Below, piece by piece: positions 25,156-35,085 of a stretch of 64,000 nt of DNA; the stretch's first letter is position 1; every line of letters starts with the position of its first letter. The position numbers were made by a program, and so were the translations under genes. Source of the stretch: Adiantum capillus-veneris (Eukaryota; Streptophyta; Polypodiopsida; Polypodiales; Pteridaceae); NCBI GenBank assembly GCA_014529385.2, contig CM043954.1:2090501-2154500 (forward strand), given 5' to 3'. The notes below the pieces were generated by a model. The model was not told the origin of the DNA. It saw only the letters and a program-made list of their open reading frames with translations, and searched no databases.

Positions 25156-25517
25156 GGTAAATGTTGCACCTGATGTGAAAACTGCTCGAAAATAGGAGAA
25201 ACGGAGTGAGAACAACACGTGCTATATAGCACAAACCGTAGAAGACTATAAGGCACCTGTAATGCAAAAAACGGCACTGACAAAAATTCTGCACAAAATG
25301 ACGAAATTGCCTGTGCAGACGTGCCTGTAGTGGAAATGGAGGCCGAAATGAGCCCAAATTGAAAATCTGAGTAGACCGAGCTCTACGATTTCTCCCGAAG
25401 TATTTGTCGACCTGCGAACGCTCGCCAAAGCTCACTGAAATCGAAGAAAGTGAGCAGGCGTGTACTAGAGCAGCTGGCGACTAAGCCCGGGAGGACGCAA
25501 CCTACTCTGATACCAAT

Positions 25518-25823
25518 TGTTGGAATTAGGGTTGCAGAGAGACACATAGCTTGGAGAAGACGAAGGAAGCCCAAGGCACACAATAGAGAGTGTATAACTT
25601 AGTGTGCAATGGAAAGATAGATAGCCCTAGAGTGATGGGCGTATATACAATGCTCGGGGGAAAAAACCTCCTAAAGAGGGAAAAAATGCCCCGGCGGTCC
25701 TAGTGTGTTCACACACATCACTACCACATGTATATGGTAACGAAAAACCTCCTAAAGAGGGAAAAAATGCCTCGACGGTCCTAGTCTGTTCACACATATC
25801 ACTACCACATGTATATGGTAACA
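25518..25823 (-). repeat. Copia-1 5' LTR (306 bp, internal 79-bp duplication)
   Basis: It is identical in layout to the other LTR except for a tandem copy of a 79-bp block (about 25666-25744 and 25745-25823). The block begins GAAAAAACCTCC, passes through TGCC.CG.CGGTCCTAGT, and ends at the GTATATGGTAAC terminus. The 306 - 227 = 79 bp length difference matches. Confidence 0.9.
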
Positions 25824-26084
25824 CAACTTGCCAACTTGAGTCCTCAATGAAGAGGGTAAGCAATGTATCACTTTCTAAAACTCACAAATATATCAAAAAC
25901 ATATTTTTCTTTGTATAAAATGATATGCTTGAAATGGTCATATCAAATACATAGAACTTCCCATTATTTTATATTCTTTAGCTAAAATATTTAAGCATAT
26001 CAAGAAGGTTTTCTTGAAATATACGCCATCTGATGCAAGTAGCATTTAATCCAAATTTGTAAAAAAAGGACTACCAAAGTAGAC

Positions 26085-26400
26085 TTGTTGATTAGTCAAT
26101 AAACGACCATTCCTTGAAGGCTCGCCAAATGTCTAACTAAGAATAAAACATTTTAGCCATTTGGCCCATGCACACAGAAGACCCAATTGAGTGAAAAACC
26201 ATTTTGCAAAAGCTCACCGGCTAACAATAACACATGTTAACCATTTGGTTTGAACGTACAAAAAAATCTATTCGAGTGAACGACCATCTCCTAAAGGCTA
26301 ACCAAATGGCTAACTAACAATAAAACATGTTAGCTATTTGGTTCGGACATACTGAAGACTTTATCAAGTGAATGAACAACTCTTGGAGGCTCACCAAATG
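26085..26400. repeat. Diverged tandem repeat, about 95 bp x 3-4
   Basis: Units share the string GGCT.ACCAAATG.CTAACTAA.AATAAAACAT.TTAGC.ATTTGG, followed by a CATAC/CACAC-AGA stretch and GAGTGAA-GACCA. Unit starts are near 26085, 26170, 26263 and 26350. No coding potential is seen. Confidence 0.75.
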
Positions 26401-27117
26401 CCTACCTAATATGCTATTAAATCAATAACAACCATATTCTAGAAAATAATTCACAAAATTAAAGGAAATGTAAAGAAATTACCTCACAAAAATCATGGCA
26501 CTTTCTCAATGTCTCTTTCACTCTAGCAACTCTCCATAACAACTTGAAAATGTGAGAATATGGGGCCATTGCAAGCTGTATATGTAGCTATAGTAGCCAA
26601 CCAAGCTAACAAATGGGCCCATCGATCTTCTGGCCTAGTCCCACCAAGTTGTTTGGGTTTCGTCATGTCACCTCATTTATTGACGTGTGAATGGTGAAAA
26701 TGGCAAAGTGGATTGTTTTGTGAAAACTAGTTGTGATCACCAAAAAAAAAAAACCATGAACACATAGGCTAACCTTAATCGGCTAGTGTGAGTGAATGAC
26801 CATAAACACCCTAAGATATTGAGAAGATATCTCATGTGTATGGCCTTGTCATTATAGCCTGTGATGCATGTCTTGGCATCTATCACATTAGTATTTTCTC
26901 ATATGGATAATGAGATGAAGAGTTAGACTCGCATGTGCTAGAGCTCTCTAGAGTAGCGAATGCACCCTCTCCATGTCCAATCACATGAGAACATATGCAC
27001 AAACCAATATATGGAGGTGATGGTGTTCGTAAAAAATTCGAGTCCAATGCTTACAAAAATATCTAAATATAAATAATGAGATAAAATCGTAAAGAGTTAT
27101 GAAATTGAAAGGCTATA

Positions 27118-27402
27118 TTGACTTTTTTTTATCACGAAACAAATAGGAGGTTTGCCATGAATCTAGAAAACAAGCGGACTTCCCAATTACATGAGGAGAC
27201 ATGGGCCCATTTACTTAATGAGCTTTTGTTTTTGTGCTTTTTAAACATTGCGGTGTTTTTTGAGCTTTTAAATTTTGTTTTCTGGATAGCAAATAGACAT
27301 GTTCTAAACAATGTCCAAAACCATCCGGCAAGTTTATGCACAAAAGAACAAAGGTATTATCAACACAATAAGTGTCACAAACCAAAAAAAACCACTATAT
27401 AA
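27118..27402. other. Short open frames, no gene recognised
   Basis: Open frames on both strands overlap here, with Phe-, Lys- and Asn-rich translations and no motif. They are best read as chance in AT-rich DNA. Nothing else is seen from 26401 to 27800. Confidence 0.3.
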
Positions 27403-27805
27403 ACTAGTATTGTGTGATCAAAAACTACTACAAAACTAGTATTGTGTGATCAAAAACTTGAGAGCACAGAAGCTCATTAAATAAGGGAGGGGGGAAAAAT
27501 AGGATTTTCTATTTTTTATGTTTAGGGTTACCTAACCTGCTCATTTTAAAAAAATCAACACTTTGGGTAGTAGTTACCTCCATCAGTTGTCTCCAAAGGG
27601 CTTCGAATTCCCATGTGAATGCCTAAAAATTCTCGTCTAGCGTTGTCTTCAGACCATCCAGCTTTCTCTTTACCTCATGCATCTGCATCGAATCTTACAG
27701 CCAAGTTTTCGCATCTTCCACCCTAGTGAAAGTAGGAAAACTTGTCCATGCCATCTTGCACAACATTTACTCTTCAAAATCTACGCTTCATCAACTCATC
27801 AACAC

Positions 27806-29260
27806 CTAGTTAGGTATGTGGTTCCTCCCACACAAAAGCTCATGATGTTGTGGTATTTCACAATGTGGAACATAATATGAAAATTTGTTCAAAACTCTAT
27901 ATGAACATCACTAGGAATTTTGGAACCCTCTCATGACTATAAATGAAAGAATCAAAACCGATGTTAAGCTAAAAATACTTTCCTAGTATTTTTTGTGAAG
28001 ATTATACCAACAATGTCAATATCACTCATAGTAGCTAGGTATGTGGTGCTCCCATGCAAAAGCTTATGATATTGAGGTATACCACAAAACTGGAATTAAT
28101 ATAAAAATTTGCTCGAAAAATCCTATGAACATCAATTGAAACTTAGTAATGATCTTACACCTTAGAATAAAACTAATCAAATCAAAGTTGATGTGCTAAA
28201 AACCCAACCTAAAATTCCTATGAACATCAATTGAAACTTAGTAATGATCTCACACCTTAGAATAAAACTAATCAAATCAAAGTTGATGTGCTAAAAACCC
28301 TTCCTGGTACTTTTTTTTATAAAGGTTATGCTACATCAATTGAAACTTAGTAATGATCTCACACCTTAGAATAAAACTAATCAAATCAAAGTTGACGAAA
28401 CTAATCAAATCAAAGTTGATGTGCTAAAAACCCTTCCTAGTACTTTTTTGTGAAGGTTATAGTAGCATGTCATGTCCAACCTTGTTTTATGCTTGAGGAG
28501 CCACCAACCACAAAAATTCCATGCTAGAATTTGTACTATATTATGATATCAAACAACACAAAATTCCAAAATGGAGCTTTGTGTTCAAATTTACAATACA
28601 TGTAGGAACTCAATGGATTCTTTCTCATCATTTTTCGTATAAAGCTTAGCATTAGGAGATTTTTTCTCGGGAGGCACATATCTAGTCATGTATAATTGGA
28701 AGGCAAGGGCTAATAGTATGTAGCAAGGTATGTGATGCATCCCTTGCAAAACCTTATGATGTGTGGTAGTTCACATTGTGGGATGTATTTTGAGATTTTT
28801 TCTAAAACATCTTGTTAAAGTTTACTAGGAACTTGTACCTTCTCTCGTACTAGAAATGAGAAGGATTAATACGAATGTTTTGATCTAAAAACTTACGTAG
28901 AATTTCTCTTATACACTCTTTTGTCACGGCTCAAACTAGAGATCGAGGCTTGAAGTGCCACCCACAGCTCAAAGATTCCACTTGGAACTTGTGTTTTAGC
29001 TTAAACATCCAAAATAACCAACTGCAGGAGCAACAAAATCAAAATTGAAATCAAGAAGAAATTTGCAAGAGATTTTAGACATTCTTGATATAAGAAACTT
29101 GGACTCGTGAGCTTTTGCTTGGGAGGCATTGCATCATTTGCAAGTGGAGGGAACGAGACCACATGCCCCTCCATCAACATGGTGATCCTTTGCCCCAACA
29201 ACACCTAGCTTGGTATGTGGTGCGCCCTTCACGAAAGCTCATGAGATTGTTTTAGGTCAT
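27806..29260. repeat. Dispersed diverged repeat family (TAGGTATGTGGTGCTCCC type)
   Basis: A module beginning TAG.TAGGTATGTGGT.C.CCC, then AAAAGCTTATGAT.TTG.GGTA and TTCACA.TGTGG, recurs near 27808, 28035, 28722 and 29208. Between them is a second tandem module (28121-28465) with ATCAATTGAAACTTAGTAAT, CACACCTTAGAATAAAACTA and CAAAGTTGATGTGCTAAAAA in three full and one partial copies. No open reading frame persists. Confidence 0.75.
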
Positions 29261-29296
29261 AGTTTAGGATGTATGATGAGAAATTGTATAAACAGA

Positions 29297-30450
29297 ATTG
29301 TGATACATAACTAGGACTTGATAACCACAAGGCTTGAGCTATAGTTCAAGCAAACATGAGAAACCACAAAGGAACTACGTACACCCTTAGTCATTAATTA
29401 ATTTTGTCAAAGTTGATGACAACAGTAGATTCCTTCGCCATATTTGAAATCGCACGTTAGTTTGGTGGATGTGTCAGTCATGCCTCTCGCTATTGTCTAG
29501 TGAGCCCACCATGAAACATACTAACTAGGACTTGAGAACCAGAGGCAAAAAGGCTCGAGCTATAGTTTGAGCAAGCATGAGGAAGCATGGAGGAACTATG
29601 TACACCCTTAATATTAACTAAGGTCGTTAAAGTTGATGAGAATGTCAGATTCCTCCATCAAATTTGAAATTGAGCATTGGTTTGAAAGGTTATGATGGAC
29701 GTATCAACCATGCCTCTCACTATTGTGCATTGAGCCTACCATGAAACATAGAGCCAATTCACATGTTTGTAGGATTGTGCACTTGTGTGCAACTTGCAAC
29801 CTCTCCTCGCCATGTTCACGTGAAGGCTACAGAGACAATGAGAAACTAGTTAAAAAAGGGAGTTTTTCTCTTTGCAAGCTGAAAAGTGCACATCCTGTCG
29901 AGAAAGCATCAAATGTGGCCTTGTCATTTTGTGTGGTTCCCTACTCGCTCCACCCCTTCACCATGGAGGAGCACTGCAACTGGTTGCTAACAAGTTGCGA
30001 CTCCATTCTAGAAAACTCCTCATGGAAATCAAGAGGATTCGCAACTGATTGCCAACTTGTGGGGCGAACCCGAGGCACATGGGAACTGGCTCATAATTAA
30101 GACTTGGTAACCACAAGCAACAAGGCTCGAGCTACAGTTCGATGAGTCCGTCAACTTTGACAAAAACGTTTAGATTCCTCCATCAAATTTGAAATCAAAC
30201 GTTAGTTAAAAATTTTGAAAGGTGACGATGGACGTGTCAGCCATATGTGCAGTGCAGTGAGCCCGCCATGAAACCATGAACTCCTATGCCTTGAGCTCGA
30301 CATGAAACCACACCTCAGCGCAACTCAGTTGTTTCTTCTACCTTTGTGATGAAATTCACTTCTCTCTACTGTGCCGTGAGCCCGCCATGAAATCACGAAC
30401 GGCGATGCCTTGAGCTCGGCATGAAATCATGCATGTGTCATGAGCACAAT
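29297..30450. repeat. Diverged tandem repeat, about 225-bp unit
   Basis: Three units (29297-29515, 29520-29750 and, separated by about 350 bp, 30098-30280) share AACTAGGACTTGA.AACCA, GGCTCGAGCTATAGTT, GTACACCCTTA, AAAGTTGATGA, GATTCCTCCATCAAATTTGA and TGAGCCC.CCATGAAAC. The tail motif continues in two shorter copies near 30266 and 30375. An open frame on the plus strand (29723-30100) crosses a unit boundary and is judged spurious. Confidence 0.7.
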
Positions 30451-31089
30451 TAATTTGCTTCTTTTGCCTCTATCATGATTTTCGCTTCTTCTCCTTTTTC
30501 ACAGCCAAGCTTTCCAGTGTGGTTGCTACCCTGCGTGTTTCCAGTAGCCGCCACCCCACCCTTGCCCTGCGTGTTGCATGTTGTCGTATCGCCCCGCCCT
30601 TGCCCTGCATGTTGTCGGTTGCCGAACAAGGCATGAGCAGCACAAATTGCTAACCAACTGACTCGCAAGCATTCCATACCACCTCACCACACATTAAAAG
30701 AAGCCTTTATGCGGCTTTTGAAGTTTGGCTACTCTGATTCCTTCTCTCCCCACCACATGAGAAAGTCCACGATCGAGATGCCTTCGCCTGCGGCACCTGT
30801 GGCTTCAGCAGCAGGAGCAGCAACAGCTTCCACAGATGGGCAATCTGTTAGGAAAAAGTAAGCTTCTTTGTTGTTTTGAGACAAAAATGTGTACACGTTT
30901 GTCGGGTGAGATGTGACCACTTTGCACATTTTGCTAGTGCTTTGAAGAAGGTGTTTCTCCATGAAACCCCAGGAGCAGAGGAAGGGGAACCCACATGTGG
31001 TAGACCCTTTAGTCTTTGAAAAAAGCCTATCTTGTGTGCACATAACCTACAATAATGTGTGGACATGACTATAAGAGGAATTGTCTATA

Positions 31090-31280
31090 ACCGCGCCGTC
31101 CATAGCTGTCAAAAAACAAAGGAAAAAAGAGAGAAAAATTTACGGGAGCAGCAATAACCGCGGTTATGAATGCGATAGTGGTTTTTAAGCAATAAGTGCG
31201 ATATTGGTCGCGACAATATATCCGTTGCTATTATCGCGTCAATTGCCTCATCTATTATCGCGCTTATTGCCTCTACACGT
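31090..31280. repeat. Subterminal-type repeats (ATTATCGCG family), left cluster
   Basis: Repeated in both orientations are CTATTATCGCGTCAATTGCC, CTATTATCGCGCTTATTGCC, GCAATAAGTGCGATATTGG and the 12-bp palindrome TAACCGCGGTTA. The same vocabulary returns at 39630-39740. Clusters of short repeats in both orientations are typical of CACTA transposon ends, but no CACTA terminus was located. Confidence 0.6.
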
Positions 31281-31286
31281 TAATTC

Positions 31287-31370
31287 AAAAATAAAGGTGC
31301 TCATTTGGGTCACTCAATTTTGGGTGGCTCAAATGAGAATTGGGTGACCCAAATGAGCACCTTTATTTTT
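31287..31370. repeat. Foldback hairpin, 34-nt arms
   Basis: The arms 31287-31320 and 31337-31370 are reverse complements with two mismatches around a 16-nt loop. The outer part of the left arm is AAAAATAAAGGTGCTCATTT. It adjoins the ATTATCGCG repeat cluster. Confidence 0.9.
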
Positions 31371-31890
31371 TACCTGCATAAAACAGTGAAACATCAATTG
31401 TTTTTTGGACGAGTATAAAAAATATCAAAGAATTGAAATTGAATTACTTTACCTTGATAGAAGATCAACTATTTTAAAAAGTTACAATAAAAAGTAAATA
31501 GTTGTATATACATTGTGTCATATTGGGACTTTACGAAAGTTTGGACAAAATATTTTTCTATGTAATCTTCCTGTATCTCGTCGTCGTTCGTATGTTAGAT
31601 CACTTTGACTTTACATAAACCCAAACCAAATTAAACAATTATCAACAGCTCAAAACAATTGATACAAATTACTTGTTTAAACTTACCGCTTGTAGTGGTC
31701 CAACCGCCGCATCGAATTGCTCGCGAGAGGTGTGGTTGTTTTCGAACAACCATCACCAAGTATCAAATTCTATATGTCGCTCCCGATACTTGACCATCTC
31801 TCTGGTTGATCGAGAGAGAGTGATATTTTCTTAAATTAGCAATAACAATATCAAATCATCAACTACAATCTTTATAATCAACGATCGACG

Positions 31891-32935
31891 TTATAATTCA
31901 ATTAATCTTACATATTTATCCTTCCAAGCTCCCTTGCCTCCTGAGCCATAGTACGTGGAAGTTTTTCTTACGCGAGTCTCACGTTGTTGTCTGTATGATG
32001 AGCCCGTTGCAACTTGATCGCTCTTCTCTTGAATTGCCCACTCCCACTCCGCGTCTACCATGTTGCCACCAAGGTAACTCCTGTCTGGATCTCTGACCTG
32101 GTTGGTTGTTGTATGTCGGACACTGGACTGCTTGTTTTTAGAAATATCTTTATGTAGCCTTCCAACCATTGTTGTGAAAAACGTTGATCGGGGGCGTTTG
32201 GAACTCTAGCTAACAAAGCGTCCTACCGTGCATGATCGGACAGTTGGTCTCTAAGCTTTATAAAACACTCTTTATACGTTGAATGTATAAGAATGTGTAG
32301 ATGGCGTCGAAATTCCCTGCCCTGTGCTGTGCCGAAGTCCACCTCCCCGCCATATTTAACCATGTACTAGCACCCATGCGTGTCTGGCATGGGTATCCTT
32401 GTCCTTTGAGTTAGGGGCGGCATGCTCTGAAAATGGGGACTCCGTTCTCCCGCCACTACCAAAACATGCGAAACCACAAGATCCACTGTCGCTTCGTTTC
32501 TCACGGCGCTCATTGCCCTGAAACGAGCGTCGACGCACGCTGCCAAAGGAAGTCCGTCGACGATGTTCTGGCGAAGCAGGAGTGGAATGAAGTGACGTAG
32601 GACCCTATTATGCCATGGGAATGGGATCCTGTGATGCAAAGGGAATCGGACCCTGCAATGGAATAGGAGTAGGACGATAAGAAGGGAGAGTAGAGGGAGG
32701 TGCCGTCGGTGCGAGGCTCTGTAGGTAAGGAGTCCCTCCCTGAATCTCCCATGGTGTAGTCTGCGGAGAAATGTCGTAGGTCGCAAGTTGTTGTAGAGTG
32801 TAGCAGCCAAATAAATCCTCCATCGAACGGAGGTACTGCTCTCGTAAAGAGATAGCCCGCTGTAGGTCTGGATCTACGACCGGTGGAGGAACCTGAGAAG
32901 GGTAGATGTAGGATGGCCATGCCTGCAAATAACAA
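31891..32935 (-). pseudogene. Possible CACTA accessory gene (Transposase_24-like), broken
   Basis: Minus-strand open stretches run from 32928 to 31891 with two or more frame breaks. The N-terminal part is Pro-rich (YPSQVPPPVVDPDLQRAISL, PTPIPLQGPIPF). The C-terminal part has KDISKNKQSSVRHTTTNQ, faintly like the NKxNRxxxxxxHTxGxxxF motif of plant Ptta/En-Spm proteins. It lies between two clusters of CACTA-like subterminal repeats and opposite in strand to the TNP2 fragment at 40079. The identification is weak. Confidence 0.3.
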
Positions 32936-33600
32936 AAAAAAAATCTATGACACTCATGGTTTAGGATTAACTACGTAGAAACATTCTTTATTTCTTTGCT
33001 TGTTCTCACCGACTCAAGACTCGAGTCCACTGGAGGCGATGTCCACCCCGTGTGGGAGCCCACCTGGGATGTGAACCAACCAAAAGAAGAGCCAGTTGGC
33101 TGCTCCTTACCAGTTGGTCTCTCATCTGATATCTACATTACAACGAGCAATATAAGATTAAGCTTTCCATCCTACTCACTCATCTATAAATTTGTACACA
33201 AGTATATTAGCACACAAACACGTAGATACATATACATACTAGTAGACTTAAATAGAGGTTGGTAGTGCCAAAGGTCAAGTGCACCTCTTTAGATATCATC
33301 AGAGTTTCAACCATGGTAAAACCAAAGGTACGTTGCAATAATCCATGCATGAGTGGATCAATGACCGCAACGCCATGATTAGAAAATGACTATACCCAAG
33401 AGAAAGCGTCTAACCTTCGGGTGCTATGCTCCCGTACTTAGTGCCTACATACATGCATAAACAAATATATATGTACACACATATATATGTTATGGCTATA
33501 AATGTAGCCATCATTTTGTGTTGACTGCACTTAAATTCAATGTTTAAGTGATCAATTGATCGTAACATTACAATTCTAATGTAATACAATAAGTAACTCC

Positions 33601-33603
<3 letters not shown>

Positions 33604-33652
<49 letters not shown>
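33604..33652. repeat. (TC)n microsatellite
   Basis: A pure TC tract of about 24 units. 32936-33600 shows no gene. Confidence 0.95.
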
Positions 33653-33655
<3 letters not shown>

Positions 33656-33726
33656 CTCTCGGTCGTGCAATTGAACTACGAAGCGGAAGCTCCATCCCAG
33701 AGTCATGCGTGCGCCTCTATGTAAAG

Positions 33727-33851
33727 CAAGCACTCCCTCTCTATCTACTCCCTCTCTTTTCCTATCTATCTATCTCTCTCTCTTTCTTTATCTATCTCTC
33801 TCTCTTTCCCTCTTTCCTATCTCTCTCTATTCCTCTCTTTCTCGCGTATAT

Positions 33852-33910
<59 letters not shown>
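33727..33910. repeat. CT/TATC-rich microsatellite left of intact LINE
   Basis: Mixed CTCT, TATC and TTTC repeats end in a pure CT tract (about 33855-33909) directly before the LINE 5' end. Confidence 0.9.
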
Positions 33911-33912
<2 letters not shown>

Positions 33913-34137
33913 GCAGCCGTTTTTTGACCTAGTAGACAGCAGTCCACTCTTTTGATCATAACTTCTTCATCCGAACTCCGATTTGGGTGATCTATAGCCT
34001 CAATCGAAGAGCACGAAGTCCTCTACGCATTGATGTAAAGACAAAAATTTTCAGAGTTATGGAAGGCGTTTCTGTAGCAGCATTTCCGAAGTGAACAGGT
34101 TCAACAAAATTGATTCTCATCTCCTATTTTACATACA

Positions 34138-35085
34138 ATGTCTTCTGGCACTCGCAAGGGTTCTTCTTCTTCAACAAGGTCCACAACCATTGTGGAAAAT
34201 GATCCAAAATCTCCTAAGTATGGAGATAGCAACACAACCACCCAACCAACGACATCGGAAACCATGCTCATGGCGTACTTGGTATCATTGCAAGAGACCG
34301 TAAACAAACAAGGCGAAGACTTACGAGCACCTGCAATGGAGAATGGCACACTAAGGTTACTTGTGGTTGAGAATGAGAATCTCAAGAGGAAACTTGAGAT
34401 GCAAACAACACGTTTGATGCAACTTGAAGAGGAAGTCAAGGAATGTAAACGCTCTCTTGTGGACTTGAATGCTTTGAAGGAGCGGATGAGCAAAGTAGAG
34501 CATGACCATGTATTGAAAGAGGAGAAATTTGACACTATGAGCCGGGATGTATGCGACATGAAAAATGTATGCACAAACAAGTCTTGGGCTGATGTATGTG
34601 GTAGCAATGTGGTTTCTAATTCCTCACTCATGCAAGCTATGGTTCAAACAAAGAATGTTGAGAATGTGGATGTGGAGGAGTTGAAGGAACGGAGACGTTC
34701 CAAGAACATTGTTATTCGTGGAATTCCCGAAGAGAAGTTAGAGACACCTCCTTCTCTTGCCATTGTTATTGAAGATTTCTTCAAAACCCACTTTGGCATG
34801 TCCGGAGTTATGGTATATGGAGCACATAGAGTGGGGAAGCAAGGAGCTCCTCGCTCGGGAGAACGGCCAATTGTATGCACCATGCCGGATGAGACCAAGC
34901 GAAAGATTATCCTTGATAATAGTTGGATCTATTTGAGGGATACAAAATGTTTTGTATGTGAAGATCGCACTATTAAGCAACAAAATATGCGTCGCAAGGC
35001 ATATGAGGAAAAGAATAATAAAAACAAGGAGATCTCTCATGAAGAAAATGTGCCCAAGGAGGAGGCAAGTCTCTCAAGCAAATAG
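34138..35085 (+). CDS. LINE ORF1 protein (coiled coil plus RRM-like)
   Basis: An intact 315-aa frame starts at ATG 34138. Residues 1-40 are Ser/Thr-rich. Residues about 75-135 form a heptad-like coiled coil (VENENLKRKLEMQ, LMQLEEEVKECKR, LNALKERMSKVEHDH). Residues about 185-270 resemble the RRM-like core of L1-type ORF1 proteins (RRSKNIVIRGIPEEKLE, VYGAHRVGKQGA, KRKIILDNSWIYL). The C-terminus is basic and then acidic. Such proteins trimerise and bind LINE RNA in the cytoplasmic RNP. It ends in TAG (35083-35085), and ORF2 continues in the same frame. Confidence 0.8.
   Translation: MSSGTRKGSSSSTRSTTIVENDPKSPKYGDSNTTTQPTTSETMLMAYLVSLQETVNKQGEDLRAPAMENGTLRLLVVENENLKRKLEMQTTRLMQLEEEVKECKRSLVDLNALKERMSKVEHDHVLKEEKFDTMSRDVCDMKNVCTNKSWADVCGSNVVSNSSLMQAMVQTKNVENVDVEELKERRRSKNIVIRGIPEEKLETPPSLAIVIEDFFKTHFGMSGVMVYGAHRVGKQGAPRSGERPIVCTMPDETKRKIILDNSWIYLRDTKCFVCEDRTIKQQNMRRKAYEEKNNKNKEISHEENVPKEEASLSSK

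Larger units (their letters stand above)
21784..25823 (-). mobile_element. Copia-1: internally deleted Ty1/copia retrotransposon
   Basis: LTRs at 21784-22010 and 25518-25823 run TG...CA in both directions. The primer-binding site (TTGGTATCAGAG, 25506-25517 on the minus strand) abuts the right LTR, and a polypurine tract (CCAGGGGGGATT, 22011-22022) abuts the left one. This fixes minus orientation. The flanks are CTACT (21779-21783) and CAACT (25824-25828), a 5-bp target duplication with one mismatch. Relative to Copia-2, about 1.2 kb is missing at a junction near 24531. The loss covers the gag zinc knuckle, protease, integrase zinc domain and first integrase Asp. The element would be non-autonomous even without its frameshifts. 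Confidence 0.93.

Noticed and set aside
21784-25823. Copia-1 and Copia-2 as one segmental duplication
   Set aside because: Each has its own target-site duplication and different flanks, so they are two separate insertions of one family.
26085-28465. Tandem repeats as a CRISPR array
   Set aside because: Repeats are long, diverged and without uniform spacers, and the window is eukaryotic.
29723-30100. 125-codon open frame on the plus strand
   Set aside because: It crosses the boundary of a diverged tandem repeat unit and has no recognisable motif.
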